A DNA stretch of 64,000 nt, taken from positions 330,652 to 394,651 of the forward strand of contig BQKZ01000009.1 in assembly GCA_036244855.1 (NCBI GenBank). Direction: 5' to 3'. The position numbers were made by a program, and so were the translations under genes. The notes beneath the pieces are model-generated. The model was not told where the DNA came from, ran no database searches, and saw only the letters and a list, made by a program, of their open reading frames with translations. Of this stretch, positions 22,291 to 34,355 are shown one piece after another. Position 1 is the first letter of the stretch. Each line of letters starts with the position of its first letter. The DNA is from Temnopleurus reevesii. Lineage: Eukaryota > Echinodermata > Echinoidea > Temnopleuroida > Temnopleuridae.

Positions 22291-25080
22291 TTCGGCGGAC
22301 TCATTGAAAAGCCATAAGATATCCAGATTTGATGTCATTAGACTTTACTTACGACTCTACCAAATCCCTTGACGCTTGCATTGTGCACACACAGGGAGGC
22401 CTTCTGTGGGCCGTTGGCCCGAATCTAAAGGGTTAAGGGCAAAATGATGTGTCCTATGGTATGCATTGTACATTATATTGTGGTGCTTGCAACAGGTCAA
22501 TATGTACCTGCCAATCCAAACGACATTCACGAACAACAAATGAAAGTCCTGAAACTTTATATCAAATTCATGAAAATACATAGTCCATGCACTGTAGGTA
22601 TTTTTGACCATAGCAAAAATCTGTAATTATCAAGAATTATGATTGATAAGGGGGTATGGAAATTTGTGAATTTCAGTAATTATTCAGAACCCCCAAACTA
22701 TTGTTCATTAACTTATCTCTCACAGCACATTTCATTTCTCTTACCATTTGCAAAACAGCAATATTTGTACATTGTACATGTAGATGGACTGTTTTGTTGT
22801 TGTGTAACATGAACAAACAAATTTTGAACACTTCATATGCGGATGAAGTCAGTTCTTGATATTGGTTAAAAACATTTGTGGAGATTCAGGTGTGATGCAT
22901 TTTGGTACAGTACTCAGAATATTTCTCTGACATTTTCATTGGATGTCCTTTTACAAAGCATAAGACTCCTCGAAAAATAAGTACCACATATTTAGATTGG
23001 CAGGTATATATGTCCAAACAATGGTGTATTTTGGTCTCTCTTATCATTAAAAGAAACAGGGTTTCATTTTCTTCTGAAAAAATGGAGGAAATGTATTGAT
23101 TAGTCATTTAACATCTAGGGTTGATTTTGTGTCCCTCGAAATTGAATATGATGAAAAAAGATGCCTATTAAAGTTGTAATTTTTTTTGTTTTAAAATTCT
23201 AAACAATAGAGGACTTTAACAAGAAGCTCTTATCAATATTAATGCAAATATTTTCTGACTTCATATCAAGTGTCCAGTATAGGCAGAACCAAAGTTAACA
23301 ATGTCCCACCAAGTCCCACGAAAATGCATGCATGGGTTTTGGTGAAACATAGTGGGAAAACATTAAACTTTATTTCTGTCCATACCGTATACCAGATTTT
23401 CCTTTCTCTCTTTCTGTCTTTTTCATGTTATTCATGAAAATATGACATGCATGGTGATAAAGTTGATATGTTAAACCTATATGTAAAATTACTAAATAAT
23501 TTGAATTCAATATGGAGTTTACAATGGTGATGAATGCTAGAATAACACCCAATTTTAATACTCAAATATTACTGAATAAATTGGTTCTTTTAGTTATCAA
23601 ATACTTCGTTGTACATTAGCCTCCATATCACGTCTCTTTTTTGCAGGAAGGTTGTCATTACTGTCACCAAAAAAAGTTGAAAATTCTCATACTTACATTT
23701 TTGGAATAGATCCCAAAAGTCCCAAAATTTATACAAATAACAGTTTAATTTGTGGTGCTATGCGTGGTACCCCAGAATGACTTCACTTGTAGTATTATCC
23801 CTTGCATTCAACAATTGTGTATATCTGAAGAGTATGATGATGCTTGTTACAATCTTGTCAGGCTAATAGATAGAATACAATTCTTCTAATTTTGTTGGTT
23901 TTGAACCAGAAATATGTCAACTTGCTTATTCAAAAGTGCATTCAAATGCCCTTGTTCATGGATAACTAACTTTAATGCTCAACTTTATGAAAGTACTAAT
24001 TTGATTTACTGACCATGATCTGTTTATTGGGATCTATTATTGAATATGTATTGTATAAATCTATACTCTTGCCCCCAACCCTAAATAGTGACTTAGCCCC
24101 TCCCAGTTGTATCTGTCTCGCTTTTTCTCTCTTTCTTTCATTTTCACTCTGATTTTGTATCTTCATTTAACTTAATCTGAGTAACTATTGGAAATAATTG
24201 TTTCATGTAAATCGCAATGTACTGTAATTAACTTGGGAATTTGTGATTACCCTTGCAAAAAATCTTCACTGGCTTTGCAAAGTTAACATTGAACGCACGT
24301 TCAGAATGTGTTCACAAGCTTATCAAGGCATATGATCATGGTCACATTTTCAAGATACCCAAAGTTTTATAAGTGTGAACAAGTTTGAATCACTTGGTGT
24401 TATGAACACACTTTGTGAGTAGTTTCATAATAAGCTTTGTAAAGCAAGGGAAAACTTTATGCAAGAGGAATCAGTGATTTCTGTGTTGTCCAATATACAT
24501 TGCAATGTAAACATTAAATCTCCAGCAATTCATGTCGATAATTGACAAAAATATTGAGTATACATTAATTGTTATGTTTGTACCAAAGGCATGACAAAAC
24601 TTAAAAACTTCAAATGATGACTTTAACATGTGATTTAAATCAAAGTTAGCACATTTGTAAAAGAAAAATATTTTGATTTCTTTGTTGAATTTGCACCTGC
24701 CCAAGAGGCAAAGACAACGTTATTTAAGAAAAAAAAGATGAATACAGATTTGATAATTACTTTTGTAGCCTGTTTTTTCTGTGTTTTGCTAGAGTTTGTT
24801 TTGTTATTTGATAAATTGAATTGTTTCTCATTGTGCAAATATTTACTGAATACTGTTTATATATGTACTATGTTCATAATGATTTGTATAATAAAATACT
24901 TCTATAAGCCTAAATAATGAGCTGTTATGAGTATTGGTATGTAATCATGATAATTTCATTTCTAAGAATATGTATATCTTCAATATACACATCATGGTTT
25001 CTTTGAACCCTGCTAATAGGCCAAGTAAAAAAAGTTATTGTTTGTTTGTCCCCTACTGACCTTTTGAAAATGGCTGACCT
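22291..25080. other. AT-rich spacer, no gene seen
   Basis: No exon or clear repeat could be supported. All frames are short and have no splice context. Confidence 0.5.
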
Positions 25081-25223
25081 GGGCCCTATTACATAAAAAA
25101 GTTGCGTTTAAACTCAAAAAATTAGACACAAGTCCTAAATACGCACTCCTCATTGGCTGGAAATAGAGTTGCGTTAAATTTTCTGACTTGCATTTAAACG
25201 CAAATTTTAATGCAATAGGGCCC
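25081..25223. mobile_element. 143-bp palindromic MITE
   Basis: Begins GGGCCCTATTACAT and ends with the near reverse complement ATGCAATAGGGCCC; the arms continue with TTGCGTTTAAA words. The end type resembles the element at 2018 but the interior differs. Confidence 0.75.
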
Positions 25224-25574
25224 TGATTTATTTTATTTATTCATTTATTTGTTATCCTTTTCATTCTCATAAACAAAATGTGGCAAACTAATACATAGGC
25301 GTGTCAATAATGAAGACCTGGAGAGTTATTTTTAAAAGTTTCTTTCTCTTTTAAATTGTGAGAAAATAAGTGTTACAGATCCGACCGGACGGACCGACTG
25401 CATATAGTCTTCGGGGTGACAACTACATGATATATTTTGGGGCCGTTGTTGCTCCAAACTTTGTCAAAACCTCCATATATGAGAGATTGCCCTGTTTGAC
25501 GTCGATGTTTGTTTACGAAAGGGTTTTCAAAAACTTGAGACCACCAACCAAATTGTGATGTTTGCTTTGATGAC

Positions 25575-25580
25575 TGAGTC

Positions 25581-25642
<62 letters not shown>

Positions 25643-25677
25643 CGATGACGATGACGATGATGATGATTATGATGAAT
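25575..25677. repeat. GAT trinucleotide microsatellite
   Basis: A long (GAT)n run with GAC interruptions near the right end. It stops at a single N at 25678, where a longer-period array takes over. Confidence 0.95.
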
Positions 25678-25678
25678 N

Positions 25679-26058
25679 AAATGATGATAGTGATTATGAA
25701 TGATGACGATGATGAAGATGATGATGGTGATGATGAAAATGATGATAGTGATTATGAATGATGACGATGATGAAGATGATGATGGTGATGATGAAAATGA
25801 TGATAGTGATTATGAATGATGACGATGATGAAGATGATGATGGTGATGATGAAAATGATGATAGTGATTATGAATGATGACGATGATGAAGATGATGATG
25901 GTGATGATGAAAATGATGATAGTGATTATGAATGATGACGATGATGAAGATGATGATGGTGATGATGAAAATGATGATAGTGATTATGAATGATGACGAT
26001 GATGAAGATGATGATGGTGATGATGAAAATGATGATAGTGATTATGAATGATGATGAC
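25679..26058. repeat. 58-bp minisatellite, about 6.5 identical units
   Basis: The word AGTGATTATG occurs at 25689, 25747, 25805, 25863, 25921, 25979 and 26037, exactly 58 bases apart, and the units appear identical. The unit is built of GAT-like words and probably arose from the adjacent microsatellite. Because 58 is not a multiple of three, the Asp-rich frame seen in one unit closes in the next, so the array is not coding. Confidence 0.95.
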
Positions 26059-26223
26059 GATGATGAAGATGATTATGATTTTGAATAATGTATGATGAGG
26101 TTAATAGCAGAGAAAATTAGCATGATGAAGTGGTAATTATTATGATGATGGTGGTGGTGGTGATGACGTCGAAAGAAAACACAAGGAACAATAAATTTCA
26201 CACCTAATACACATTGGCTTTTT

Positions 26224-26229
26224 TTTATT
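26224..26229 (-). promoter_or_regulatory. Candidate polyadenylation signal for the acidic LDLa gene
   Basis: AATAAA on the minus strand, about 650 bases past the proposed stop codon. It is the first clear one I see, but placement is weak without transcript data. Confidence 0.25.
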
Positions 26230-26874
26230 GAATAGACATAAGGACGGACAGAAATTCATTTTATGTTGCATATTTGCAAGCCAATGGCTTATAATGTCTT
26301 GAAAATGGATAACGTTCTGGTGCTTTGATATCCCATATCATATTGTAACCTTTCAGACACAATTGACAAACAAAATACTGATTAATAATATCTGTCCACA
26401 AATATGATGGCTGAAGAAAAGTATAAATTATAATATGGAAGACGAATAGTATCGATGGGAAATCTATTTGAAAATATGGACAATGAGCCGGTAAATCTAT
26501 ACTCTATCTACCATATCTTACAACAAAAAATAGTAAAACATAATACCTGCTTTAAACATGATCATATACATTCTTGAAAAATTAAGTGAACTGCGACGTC
26601 ACCGTCCTTTGTATTTCTATTGAAATAGATATCAGCGTATATGCTGCGATTCTGATGTTTGTATATTTCAATATGATGCGAAGGACGACATAATCGCGGT
26701 ATGGTTAATTTTTCTACAATATAAACCCTGTTATTAATACTTTCTTTGGTGATGATGTTAAACAACGAAAAACCGGAGTTTCCTTTTATGAAAACACAAA
26801 ATTTGGCTACGTAATCTGAACATTATATACATTTACGCCAAATATGTACACAGCTTATCTGGATTGACCCATAC

Positions 26875-29800
26875 TCATGGCCGTTTGACCTGTAAAATAA
26901 ACAAAAGAAAAGAATTACATTTTATCGACTGCTAAAATGACTCGTGTATTTCATCAAATATGAGAGTTATAGCCTATGTTTGCTCTTTTCAGCAAAAATT
27001 TCATCAGAATTTTTCAACATTCTTTGATACTTTCTGTTGAAACGATTGTTTCACTCAGAGGAAATTCGAGTAGAAAATGAGACAGATTGGATTATAATTT
27101 GTGTATTGATTAATCATCAAGATATACAAACGCAAACTTTATCATCTTTTATAAAGAACATTTTCTCCACTAATAGATTTTTCTGTAGACTGTAGGTAAC
27201 AAATTCTTTAACATACCAATAAACTTTTATGCACGCAAGCATGGTCTCCCTTCCTCCGGGCAAATCCATCTGGACACGAAAAGATATCTATAAAGAATGA
27301 TAAAAATAGGAAATAATTTATAAATTACAAATAATTGACTATACCATATGATTATTTTTTGTGTGTATGTGCGGGGGGATATATTACAAGACAATGATGA
27401 TTGCTAGTGGAAATGAAATATTTCCATTTCTTCATGTTTCCAAATATCTGTAAGTGGGACAGTATAACTAAAAACTTGTTTTTAAAAAAAAAAATCAGTA
27501 TGGTTTCTCTTCAGCATTCAGCATTCAGTAACATGATACAAATGTTTAAATATATTAAAACCAATGGATCTTAGACCCCACTTTAGATAGCATTGCAGGG
27601 CATCATTCTGTAAATCAAAATTTGTCTTTCCCATCACGCGATTTGAATCAAATTGTTCTATGGCATTTTCAATATGTACACTTTCATTTCGAAAATAGAA
27701 AATGTGTGAAAATTAAAAAAAATATCCCTGTACATAACTTCTGAAATATAAAACCAATGTAATTTCGCAATAATGTAAAATACATAATAAGCAGAACAGC
27801 AACGTAACACACATAGGCTAATCTTTTGGTATATATACATATTTTTAAAGAGAATAATAGTACATCATTTGCTCTATTTACGACCTTGAGAGATAAAATA
27901 TGGAGTTTATGTTGTAGGAAAATGTATGTTAGTGTTGTTTTCAAGATGCGAGACGATGGGGGTATGAGCTACTCATTCCCTCATGATGGGTGAATCCGAT
28001 GCTCTGTGGGGTGTTTTTTTTGCAATTATTTCTTTAAATTCTTTAGCTATAAAATCTAATTCTGTAGTTTATTTTCAGTTTGCTTGGTGTTGATGGTATT
28101 ATTGGTGCTGCTGCTGCTGTTGTTGCTGTTGTTGTTGTTGTTGTTTTTGTTGTTGTTGTTGTTTAGGGGGTTTTGAGGGGTTTGATTATTATTTGTTTGG
28201 GGTTTATTTAGTGTTTGTCATACCATTCGAGCATCCCTTTTCATCAACCCCGTCCCTACAGTCTGGCATTTCGTCGCAGAGGGCAGACTTGGTTACGCAG
28301 ATTCCATCGCAGGAGAACATCTCAAACTGTTCACACTCCTCATGGCTGCGAGCTAAGCGGAGGAAAGAGAAAGAAAAACATGTCAATTTACCAGTCGGAA
28401 AATCATTTTAGTCTAACAAGCACACCTGAAATATGAATAAAACTAAATGGTCGTGACTCTCGCCTTTCAACTAGAGGGTCGTAGGTTCGAATCCTACCCA
28501 TGGCGTCAATTTCCTTCAGCAAGAAATTCATCCACTTTGTGCTGCATCAACCCAGGTGAGGTGAATGGGTACCTGGCAGGAATATTTATTCTTTGAAATG
28601 CCAAGTGCGCCGTGAATGGCTGCCGGGCTAAAGCCAGTGTAATAATAATGTAAAGCGCCTTGAGTACTCAGCAGAGTGGATACGTGCGCTATATAAATTG
28701 CATCTAGTATAGAATATTGAACCCATTGGAGAGAAGATTGCCTACAAATTACTTAGGATAAACTCAGCAATTCTGTTAAACGCACACAAACGATGTCACA
28801 CTCCCTCTGACGTTAATTGTTATTCATTTTCCATAGCCTTAACTTTTAGAAGAAGATCTCTTAATGAACCAGCCATAATTACATTCATTTCATAATCAGA
28901 ATACTTAGATTCATAGGTATAACGCTGCAGAGTCGGGCATAGACATTTATAAATCATTTCCAGATTCCTATTTTTTAAATAAAAATAAATAATAATTATC
29001 AAATATTATTATCATTCTTACCACAATCTTTTGTTTCGTCCGACCCATCTCTGCAATTCTTAAACCCATTGCAGAACAAGAAGTCCTTGATACACTGAAG
29101 GCCATCGGCACACTTACTGGAGCCGAGAGGACATGGATGATGGCAACTAAAATGAAGACATGCAAGAAACAAGAGAAAACATTACAAAATGACATGTGAT
29201 GAGGTTTCATTCAAAGATATAGGGCTTAGGGAATAGATTTTATCTTTTCGATCAATTTGATTGTGATTGTTGGATTATGATGTGAAATATGTAGACCTAT
29301 TCTGCATATTAATTTCAATCAAACTTTGAATATTGTCGGGTTTAAATGAAAATATAAAGAGTTAAGAAAAACTTGACATATTGCAGAAGCGCACGTAATG
29401 TAATATTTTCCTCAGTGCGCAAAATTGTACAAAATATCTTAAAATTGAAACCACGACACGAGGGATTTACTTCATCCCTAGTGAAACACTCTGCCGACTG
29501 AGCTTCTCGCTGCTCGCTGCTTTCTACCGATGGACGGATTTTTAAGACATCGAAGAAAGATTCGTGATGTTACATTGCCAGTGGAAATATGTCAAAAAAT
29601 CCGCTAGTGAAAAAGGGGTGCAATATTGCATCTTAAAAAATGCTCAAAGTGGTACAGTACTTTGCACTTTTTTCTTAGTGTGGATGAAACTGGGCAGCAT
29701 ACTGTCCACAGAACGATTGAGAAAAATTCACTTACTTCTGTGACGTTTTATTTCATGTACAGTTTTTATATATGTATCTAATAGATATTTCAATGGTATG

Positions 29801-32800
29801 TTACTTGATTATGGATGGCGCTTTAACTGTTGAACAAGACATCAAACCTACCGATCGGATGTTTCATCACGATTGTCTTCACAGTCCTGGACACCATCAC
29901 AGAAATCTTCAATGAGCAAGGCTTTAACATCACCATTCAGTCCGACACAGGACACTGCAAGGAATAATAGGGAATGAACCATGTTTCTGAAAGCTTGGCC
30001 TGTGATTGACAAATTTTAATTTAAGATTTTCCCGGTCGAATTAATGTACGTTTATCAATTTCTTGCGCATGGAACATTTGGTGATATAGGTTTAAAAATG
30101 AAAAGGGTGGGAAGTCAATATATATGAGCAGAAGGGACAAAGGAATTGGACAAAATAAGCATACTCCCCTCTTGCTTATACTGAGAAATGTTTAACAGGT
30201 GTGGCAACATCTGTTCACTGAATCAACAGGGGACTGTTTTATGTGTGGATAGAGCTATTTTGAAGGCTTGAATGGAATTTGTTTATAACATCAAATTACT
30301 TTGTCCCTTCACACCATCCCAAAGCTTCTTAGCGATTTCTAAGGTCATTTTTGAGGGGATTGTCGAAATTGTAAAAGTGAATTATCTTTTTATTTCTTAA
30401 ACTTACTGCAATCCTTCTCATCTGCTCCGTTGTAGCAGTGATAAACACCATCACACCAATCTTTATCCTCGATGCACTGAGGTGATCTGCTACACTTGGT
30501 GAACCCGGAGGGGCATTCACGTTCGGGCTCTGAGATGAGAAATGTGATTGTTTCATAAATCGATAGAATTTCATATATCAACCCTTACCTACATAACTAC
30601 CACCAACCACCTCCACGGCTACCACCAGTGACTACCAACATCCATAATCAAATCGTCACCATTCGTCATCACCGATAACAATATATCTATTCATTCTGAA
30701 CAAATTTTTGTTCAATTTAGACCCAATTTCACGGTCTTAATATCTTTCTAATNCGTTCCTGCGGCTATATTTCTTTTAGGCTTTAATTGTTTATTTGTTT
30801 TCGTTGCTTTTGTTTGTTCTTGTCGATGCTGATCTTGTTGTTTGGGGATTTTCAGGGTTGTATTTTATGTTGTTTTTGTTTTTGTTCTCGTTCTTTTGGG
30901 ACTGTTTTTAACATACCGTTTGAGCATCCCTTTTCGTCAACCTTGTCCCTACAGTCTGGCATTTCGTCGCAGAGGGCAGACTTGCTCACACAGATTCCAT
31001 CACATGAGAACATTTCAAACTGTTCGCACTCCTCATGGCTGCGAGCTAAGTGGAGGAAAGATAAAAAGGAAAACTTTTTCAATCAATCTGCAAATCATTT
31101 TAGGGCGTTATCTTCTTATCTGTCACCTCTCCATTCAATGCCGCCTGTTCCGTCATTGCTGGCGACAGATAGCCTCTCGCATTGACTTGTACACAAAATC
31201 TATGCACAGACAGCGACACAAAAGGATGGTGGTGACAGATAACACGATTGTGCCCATTTTAGTCTGACAGTCACTTATAAAACTATAAAAAAAAAATGAG
31301 TCATGTAAACATCAAATAAAGTATTAAAACCGTTGAAGAGATAATTGGCTACATGCAAGTTCAACATAAAGCCCCAGTCACATCAGGCCCCGGCAGCATC
31401 ACGATTCAACACGACTCTTTGTACACAGGCAGCTAACTGTGAACTGAGCAAATAGTCGTGTTGATCCGTGTTGCCTCAGGGGCCGTATGTTACTGGGGCC
31501 TAATGACCCCGGAAGCAACACGTTTCAACACGACTCTTCGTTCGCAGGCAGCTTACTGTGAACTAAACAAAGAGTCGTGTTGATTCGTGTTGCTTCCGGC
31601 TTCCTATGTGACTGGGGCCTAAGATAAACTCAGCTATTCTGCCATAGACACACTATCGATATGCGTCACTCACAGTGACGTTATTTTGTTCATCTACTTA
31701 TAACTTTTACAGGAAGATCTCTTAATAAACCAGCCATAATGACAGTTCATTTCATAATTAGAATACTTAGATGTACAGGTGTAACGCTGCAGAGTCGGAC
31801 ATAAAAATGTATAAGGCATTTCCAGCTTCTTATTTTTGTGGATGAAATAGATAATAATTAATAAACGGTATGATCATTCTTACCACAATCTTTCGTTTCA
31901 TCAGATCCATCTCTGCAATTCTGGAATCCATTGCAGAAAAGGAAATCCTTGATACACTGAAGTCCATCGGCACACTTACTGGAGCCGAGAGGACATGGAT
32001 GATGGCAACTAAAATGAAGACATGCAAGAAACAAGAGAAAACATTACAAAATGACATGTGATGAGGTTTCATTCAAAGATATAGGGCTTAGGGTATAGAT
32101 TTTATCTTTTCGATCAATTTGATTGTGATTGTTGGATTATGCTGTGAAATATGTAGACCTATTCTGCATATTAATTTCAATCAAACTTTGAATATTGTCG
32201 GGTAATGTAATATTTTCCTCAGTGCGCAAAATTGTACAAAATATCTTAAAATTGAGACCACGACACGAGGGATTTACTTCATCCCTAGTGAAACACTCTG
32301 CCGACTGAGCTTCTCGCTGCTCGCTGCTTTCTACCGATGGACGGATTTTTAAGACATCGAAGAAAGATTCGTGATGTTACATTGCCAGTGGAAATATGTC
32401 AAAAAATCCGCTAGTGAAAAAGGGGTGCAATATTGCATCTTAAAATATGCTCTAAGTGGTACAGTACTTTGCACTTTTTTCTTAGTGTGGATGAAACTGG
32501 GCAGCATACTGTCCACAGAACGATTGAGAAAAATTCACTTACTTCTGTGACGTTTTATTTCATGTACAGTTTTTATATATGTATCTAATAGATATTTCAA
32601 TGGTATGTTACTTGATTATGGATGGCGCTTTAACTGTTGAACAAGACATCAAACCTACCGCTCGGATGTTTCATCACGATTGTCTTCACAGTCCTGGACA
32701 CCATCGCAGAAATCTTCAATGAGCAAGGCTTTAACATCACCATTCAGTCCGACACAGGACACTGCAAGGAATAATAGGGAATGAACCATGTTTCTGAAAG

Positions 32801-33824
32801 CTTGGCCTGTGATTGACAAATTTTAATTTAAGATTTTCCCGGTCGAATTAATGTACGTTTATCAATTTCTTGCGCATGGAACATTTGGTGATATAGGTTT
32901 AAAAATGAAAAGGGTGGGAAGTCAATATATATGAGCAGAAGGGACAAAGGAATTGGACAAAATAAGCATACTCCCCTCTTGCTTATACTGAGAAATGTTT
33001 AACAGGTGTGGCAACATCTGTTCACTGAATCAACAGGGGACTGTTTTATGTGTGGATAGAGCTATTTTGAAGGCTTGCATGGAATTTGTTTATAACATCA
33101 AATTACTTTGTCCCTTCACACCATCCCAAAGCTTCTTAGCGATTTCTAAGGTCATTTTTGAGGGGATTGTCGAAATTGTAAAAGTGAATTATCTTTTTAT
33201 TTCTTAAACTTACTGCAATCCTTCTCATCTGCTCCGTTGTAGCAGTGATATACACCATCACACCAATCTTTATCCTCGATGCACTGAGGTGATCTGCTAC
33301 ACTTGGTGAACCCGGAGGGGCATTCACGTTCGGGCTCTGAGATGAGAAATGTGATTGTTTCATAAATCGATAGAATTTCATATATCAACCCTTACCTACA
33401 TAACTACCACCAACCACCTCCACGGCTACCACCAGTGACTACCAACATCCATAATCAAATCGTCACCATTCGTCATCACCGATAACAATATATCTATTCA
33501 TTCTGAACAAATTTTTGTTCAATTTAGACCCAATTTCACGGTCTTAATATCTTTCTAATCATTTGTAAAATCTTGTTACTAAAACATTTCTGCCTAAATG
33601 TAATGTCATTATCACTCTGAAAGTTTGATTGCAAATATAATTTTCTCGTAGCAATCTTTAAGTTTCATAGATGGCATGTTCCCGCACAATCATCACAATC
33701 ACAATAGTTTACCACCACGACCATCCAATTTCATCCTCATTAATGCACCATCTGGTCCACCATAAGGGCAAGATTGCGACCATCGCGACCACTGCATTTG
33801 ATAAGCATCCAAAACAGCACTTAC

Positions 33825-33856
<32 letters not shown>

Positions 33857-34258
33857 GATCATCATCACCATCATCCACGTTGCCGTCATCATCATCATCA
33901 CTGTCATCATAATCATCATCTTTGCCAAAGTCGTCACCATTATCATGAACATCATAACCAACACCTACACCCACACCATCGACATCACCATTATCTTTGT
34001 CTTCATCACCATCATCGTCATCATCATTAATTGTCATTATCATCAGCTTGATCATCGTATTCGAAGTATATTCTTTGATACTTATACGGCAAACATTCGG
34101 GCTCTCATCTGATCCGTCACTGCAATCAAATATTATGTCACAGACAGTGTCTTGGAGGACACACTGACTCCCGTCGGCACAAGCAAATCAATAGTAATTA
34201 TCATCATCATCATAATTATCATCATTATCATCATCATTATCATCATCATAATCATCAT

Positions 34259-34291
<33 letters not shown>

Positions 34292-34306
34292 TATCACCGC
34301 CACCAC

Positions 34307-34355
<49 letters not shown>

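Noticed and set aside
25679..26058. CRISPR-like array
   Set aside because: The 58-base units are contiguous identical repeats without unique spacers, in animal DNA.
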